Origin: Thermodesulforhabdus norvegica
GTDB taxonomy: Bacteria > Desulfobacterota > Syntrophobacteria > Syntrophobacterales > Thermodesulforhabdaceae
Reading direction: 5' to 3'
NCBI RefSeq assembly: GCF_900114975.1
Contig: NZ_FOUU01000002.1
Location: forward strand, 294,649 to 358,648
DNA: 64,000 bases
In this document: piece after piece, positions 60,944 to 64,000 of the stretch
Layout: each line of letters starts with the position of its first letter
How positions within the stretch are numbered: the stretch's first letter is position 1
The notes under the pieces: model-generated
The model's database searches: none
What the model saw: only the letters and a program-made list of their open reading frames with translations
What the model was told of the DNA's origin: nothing
Position numbers and translations under genes: made by a program

Positions 60944-61948
60944 ATGAGCCCTGGCCTTGCTCTTCACAGCCTCGACGGTAATGGAATTTCCCGGGAGATT
61001 GCCGGAATTCTTTACGATAGGGCGGATTCTTTCCAGGAGGAGCTTCTGGAACTGGGCCGGCGTGTGAGACTTAAATTTACAGGGATTAATACCGAGACCT
61101 GCAGTATTATCAACGCTCGTTCGGGAAAGTGCAGCGAGGACTGTAAGTTTTGCGCCCAGTCGGTGTGGTACCGTAGTCCGATAACCGAATATCCTCTCCT
61201 GGATTACGAAACCATTCTGCAAAAAGCAATCGATATGGACCGGGCCGGCGTAAAACGCTTTTCCATTGTTATAAGCGGCAAAAAACCGTCAAAGGGGGAT
61301 TTTGAAAAGATTCTCAGGATTATTGAAAAATTACGCAGGGAGACAAATCTTCAACTTTGTGCATCTCTCGGCATAATAGACCGATCCATGGCAGAGGAGC
61401 TGAAAGCTGCGGGTCTGAGTATGTATCATCACAATCTGGAAACCTCTCGTGGATATTTCCGGCAGATCTGTACCACTCATTCATACGAAGACCGAATAAA
61501 GACCGTTGAATCGGCCCGGGAAGCGGGCCTGACGGTTTGTTCTGGTGGTATTATCGGACTGGGTGAAACATTTTATGAAAGAATTGAAATGATTTACGAA
61601 TTGAAAAGTATGGAAGTTGATTCCATACCGGTGAATATTCTTAACCCCAGGCCCGGAACCCCTCTTGAAAAGATGAAACCTCCGTCATCCGACGAAATAA
61701 TCAGGACTCTTGTAATCTTCAGACTGATTTCCCCCGGTGCGACATTTAGACTCTGCGGTGGGAGAGAACCTGCTCTGGGCGACAGGCAGGAACTGGCACT
61801 CGAGGTGGCAGTAAACGGGCTTATGGTTGGGGGATACCTGACAACGGAAGGGGATCCTCTGGAGAAAGACATGGCCATGATAGGTCGTGTGAAAGATCGG
61901 CTCGCAGAGTTACAGGCCGATATGGGTCGTCAGGGCTTTTTCCGTTAA
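60944..61948 (+). CDS. bioB: Biotin synthase
   Basis: 334 residues, radical SAM. GKCSEDCKFCAQS carries the Cx3Cx2C cluster, GINTETCSIINARSG and LCASLGIID further family segments, YHHNLETSRGYFRQICTTH the [2Fe-2S] region, and RPGTPL and RLCGGRE (the Arg/Cys of the C-terminus) are kept. It inserts sulfur into dethiobiotin. ATG 60944 has GGAGGAAT at 60933-60940; starts further upstream lie in the porin terminator and are rejected. Its 3' end overlaps convergent purN by 39 bp. Confidence 0.93.
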   Translation: MSPGLALHSLDGNGISREIAGILYDRADSFQEELLELGRRVRLKFTGINTETCSIINARSGKCSEDCKFCAQSVWYRSPITEYPLLDYETILQKAIDMDRAGVKRFSIVISGKKPSKGDFEKILRIIEKLRRETNLQLCASLGIIDRSMAEELKAAGLSMYHHNLETSRGYFRQICTTHSYEDRIKTVESAREAGLTVCSGGIIGLGETFYERIEMIYELKSMEVDSIPVNILNPRPGTPLEKMKPPSSDEIIRTLVIFRLISPGATFRLCGGREPALGDRQELALEVAVNGLMVGGYLTTEGDPLEKDMAMIGRVKDRLAELQADMGRQGFFR

Positions 61949-62650
61949 TTTGCGCATAAAGCGTTCATATTCCGGATCTGTTATGGATATTACGGTTCTG
62001 CTGTTGATCCTTGAGAAGGAAAGCCGTTCTTCGGCAATCCAGTTAATACACTGGCTGTAGAGTTCGTACTCGACGCTAAGCCCTCTCAGTCTTACACTTT
62101 CGACGGTGTCGTCGGGCCAGATGGGGTAAACTGCCTGGGCAATTATAGGGCCTGTATCTTTGCCTTCATCGACGAAATGAACCGTTATCCCTCCCCATTT
62201 GCACCCGTAATTAAAGGTGTCTTCATAACCGTGCATCCCGGGGAAGGACGGGAGAAGGGCGGGATGGATGTTGATAACGCCGTAGACGGGCCCTTTACGA
62301 AAGTGCTTCAGGAAATCCGGAGTGAGAAGGCGCATGTATCCGGCAAGGCATATGTAGTCGATGTCGTATTTTGCCAGTACCGATAAGATTTCTTCTTCCG
62401 CTTCCCGGTAGGCTTTCTCTCTATCACCCCTGTGCTTTTGGATGTAGAAGCCGTAGTCAACTGCGTAAGCCGGGATTCCGTGTTTGCGTGCTCGCTCCAG
62501 ACCGTAAGCTTCCGCTCTGTCGCTTATAACCGCTTTTATGTCGGCCTTAAGTGTTCGGACGATTCCGTCGGCCCGCCCCAGACGCCGATCTATCATGGCC
62601 TGAAGGTTTGTGCCGCTACCCGATACAAAGACGGCTATGTTCGTACTCAT
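61910..62650 (-). CDS. purN: Phosphoribosylglycinamide formyltransferase
   Basis: 246 residues. AVFVSGSGTNLQAMID is the GAR-binding opening, YICLAGYMRLLTPDFL, INIHPALLPSFPG (catalytic Asn and His) and VHFVDEGKDTGPIIAQ (catalytic Asp) follow. It makes FGAR from GAR in purine synthesis. The C-terminus (about 35 extra residues after the family's usual end, INSRTVISITDPEYE...) is longer than average. It lies 15 bp after purL on the same strand. Confidence 0.94.
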   Translation of the reverse strand: MSTNIAVFVSGSGTNLQAMIDRRLGRADGIVRTLKADIKAVISDRAEAYGLERARKHGIPAYAVDYGFYIQKHRGDREKAYREAEEEILSVLAKYDIDYICLAGYMRLLTPDFLKHFRKGPVYGVINIHPALLPSFPGMHGYEDTFNYGCKWGGITVHFVDEGKDTGPIIAQAVYPIWPDDTVESVRLRGLSVEYELYSQCINWIAEERLSFSRINSRTVISITDPEYERFMRKLTEKALTTHIGL

Positions 62651-62665
62651 CCAGACACTCCGCTT

Positions 62666-64000
62666 TTATTCACTCAGAACCCGAAGGGCATTCCTGAAAA
62701 GGACGATTCCAAGGCCTTCCTCAGGATAGGCTGTTCCTCGCCTTCTCAGATATTCTTTGTGGAGGGGCCAGTCGGGGTGATTTGTCCAGTGGTTGTAGGC
62801 TTCGGGATGGGGCATCATTCCAAGCACACGACCCGTTATGTCGCAAATACCGGCAATGTCCTCAAGAGAACCGTTGGGATTGAAGGGAAATCGACCCCTT
62901 GCAGGAGTACCGTCAGGCAGGGCATATCTGAAGACAACCTGATTGTTCCTCTTAAGAAGCTCCACTACCTGTGGTTCTGCATAGAATTTTCCTTCTCCAT
63001 GACGAACAGGATACTCCAGGGTCGAAACTTCCAGGCCCTGAGTGAATACACAGGGCGACTTCTGATTGACCTGAAGCCACACCCACTCGTCTATAAAGCG
63101 ACCGCAGTCATTGGCTATGAGGGCCACATCTCTGGAAAAGCTCCCCGGGGTTATGCCCGGAAGAAGGCCCAGATTTACCAGAACCTGAAAGCCGTTACAG
63201 ATCCCGAGTACGAGCCCCTCTTTTTCGACGAATTCGAACAGCCTGTCCCCCAGACGGTGTTTCATTCTGACGGCCATAATCAGGCCGGCTCCGTGTTCGT
63301 CGGCCCAGGAAAAGCCGCCGTCGATGACAAAAATTCTGTAATCTTCGATGTTTTTTCGACCTTCTATAAGATCGTTGAGGTGAACGCGCTCGACGATCGC
63401 TCCGGCCTTCTCCAGCGCGTAGGCGGTTTCCACATCGCAGTTCAGTCCAAACCCCGTGAGCACGAGGGCTTTGATTTTCGATTTTAAACCCGGGAAACCG
63501 GAGGACTTTAACCCTATCTTTTCGACTCCGGCTGCTCTATAGACACAATCCGACCCGGCCGTTATGGGATACATACCGTATTCTTCTTCTATGATTTCCC
63601 TTCCCGACCATGCCTTTTTCAATGCCCCGAGGTCTTCCTTGAAAAGAACCCCGCCGTTCAGGGCTGTGCACTCAAGGGTCTGTTCTTCGAGGACTTTTCC
63701 TATACACGCAAAGGGCAGGCCCCTGAAAATTTCTTCAAAAGCTTTTCTGTCCTCCGGAGCAACGGTTACCAGAAAACGGCCTGCCGATTCGCTGAAAAGA
63801 AGGGTATCGTTTCGGGATACTCCTTCAGAGGGTACTGAACCAAGATCAATTCTGGCTCCAAGACATCCTCCAATGGCACACATTGCAAGGTGAACGGCAA
63901 GGCCGCCTCTGTATATCCCGTGGCAGGAGGCCAGAAGGCGAGACCGAATAGCCCGTTCCAGTGCTCTGTAGAGCGGTATTAGCTCTCTGGTGTTGACCTT
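62666..64000 (-). CDS. purL: Phosphoribosylformylglycinamidine synthase, PurL-PurQ fusion (5' partial)
   Basis: The frame is open to the right edge of the window, so the N-terminal ATPase half is missing. The visible start SCHGIYRGGLAVHLAMCAIGG is the second AIRS-like repeat. A class I glutamine amidotransferase domain makes up the C-terminal ~260 residues: ALVLTGFGLNCDVETAYAL, GLVLGICNGFQVLVNLGLLP with the catalytic Cys, and MMPHPEAYNHW with His and Glu. It converts FGAR to FGAM using glutamine. In this fused type PurS may be separate. purN follows. Confidence 0.93.
   Translation of the reverse strand, partial: KVNTRELIPLYRALERAIRSRLLASCHGIYRGGLAVHLAMCAIGGCLGARIDLGSVPSEGVSRNDTLLFSESAGRFLVTVAPEDRKAFEEIFRGLPFACIGKVLEEQTLECTALNGGVLFKEDLGALKKAWSGREIIEEEYGMYPITAGSDCVYRAAGVEKIGLKSSGFPGLKSKIKALVLTGFGLNCDVETAYALEKAGAIVERVHLNDLIEGRKNIEDYRIFVIDGGFSWADEHGAGLIMAVRMKHRLGDRLFEFVEKEGLVLGICNGFQVLVNLGLLPGITPGSFSRDVALIANDCGRFIDEWVWLQVNQKSPCVFTQGLEVSTLEYPVRHGEGKFYAEPQVVELLKRNNQVVFRYALPDGTPARGRFPFNPNGSLEDIAGICDITGRVLGMMPHPEAYNHWTNHPDWPLHKEYLRRRGTAYPEEGLGIVLFRNALRVLSE

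Noticed and set aside
62432-63487. 351-codon open frame on the plus strand
   Set aside because: It lies antisense to purN/purL, which have clear catalytic motifs; no ribosome-binding site or recognisable protein.
1-64000. CRISPR arrays, phage, insertion sequences, integrases
   Set aside because: No regularly spaced repeats longer than the 7-mers at 51432-51478 and no transposase-, integrase- or phage-like proteins were seen.

Overview
The window looks like chromosomal DNA of an anaerobic, probably thermophilic, Gram-negative bacterium of the Desulfobacterota (former Deltaproteobacteria), most likely a sulfate-reducing or syntrophic member of the Syntrophobacter group. This is inference from gene content: a split methylmalonyl-CoA mutase with MeaB (propionate/succinate metabolism), a HoxU/NuoE/NuoF-type diaphorase, an acyl-CoA dehydratase-type activase, a DMSO-reductase-family oxidoreductase, ADP-heptose/LPS-type genes, a porin and an SLC13 permease beside a universal stress protein. 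I see no transposase, integrase, phage gene, CRISPR array or rRNA. Coding density is very high and most genes sit in tight, overlapping operons.

Layout. 1-4369: three surface-polysaccharide glycosyltransferases, the first cut by the left edge. 4457-13448: a compact six-gene cassette (MoxR-type AAA+, CoxE-like VWA protein, radical SAM protein, double-headed BcrA/D-type activase, zinc-ribbon methyltransferase, molybdopterin oxidoreductase) with no assigned function. 13630-17970 (minus): metallo-beta-lactamase fold hydrolase, a PD-(D/E)XK-like protein, a CoA-transferase/GNAT fusion and lgt. 18111-23649 (minus): hsp20, then a five-gene run (cation/proton antiporter, leuA-like, thioesterase, hisA, yqeY). 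23736-25754 (minus): a Lon protease lacking its N-domain but carrying a complete response-regulator receiver domain in front of Walker A. 26019-28817: two tiny proteins, a universal stress protein and an SLC13 permease. 28851-30167: MFS transporter. 30168-31156: a gene-poor stretch with tRNA-Val(GAC) and several hairpins.

31169-35542: thrS, infC (apparent CTG start), trmL, a small gene split by an in-frame TGA, an unknown protein and rfaE2/hldE-type adenylyltransferase. 35578-38739 (minus): meaB and the two methylmalonyl-CoA mutase subunits. 38942-44455: sugar epimerase, then def-fmt-DUF116-rsmB-rpe. 44505-47637: NuoE-, NuoF- and HoxU-like subunits without a catalytic hydrogenase subunit. 47640-51241: dCMP deaminase, a thymidylate-synthase-like fusion, a HAD phosphatase and an alpha/beta hydrolase. 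51470-57341: Cys-cluster protein, B12/radical SAM protein, and a queuosine operon (queE-queC-queF-mpl-queH). 57560-60853: EamA transporter, SAM hydrolase (DUF62) and a porin. 60944-64000: bioB, purN and the C-terminal part of a PurL-PurQ fusion running off the right edge.

The most unusual items are the receiver-in-Lon protein, the 4457-13448 cassette, the small-protein/stress-protein/SLC13 operon, the TGA-interrupted gene at 34242-34559 and the CTG start of infC. All functional statements come from reading motifs by eye; no database search was possible.
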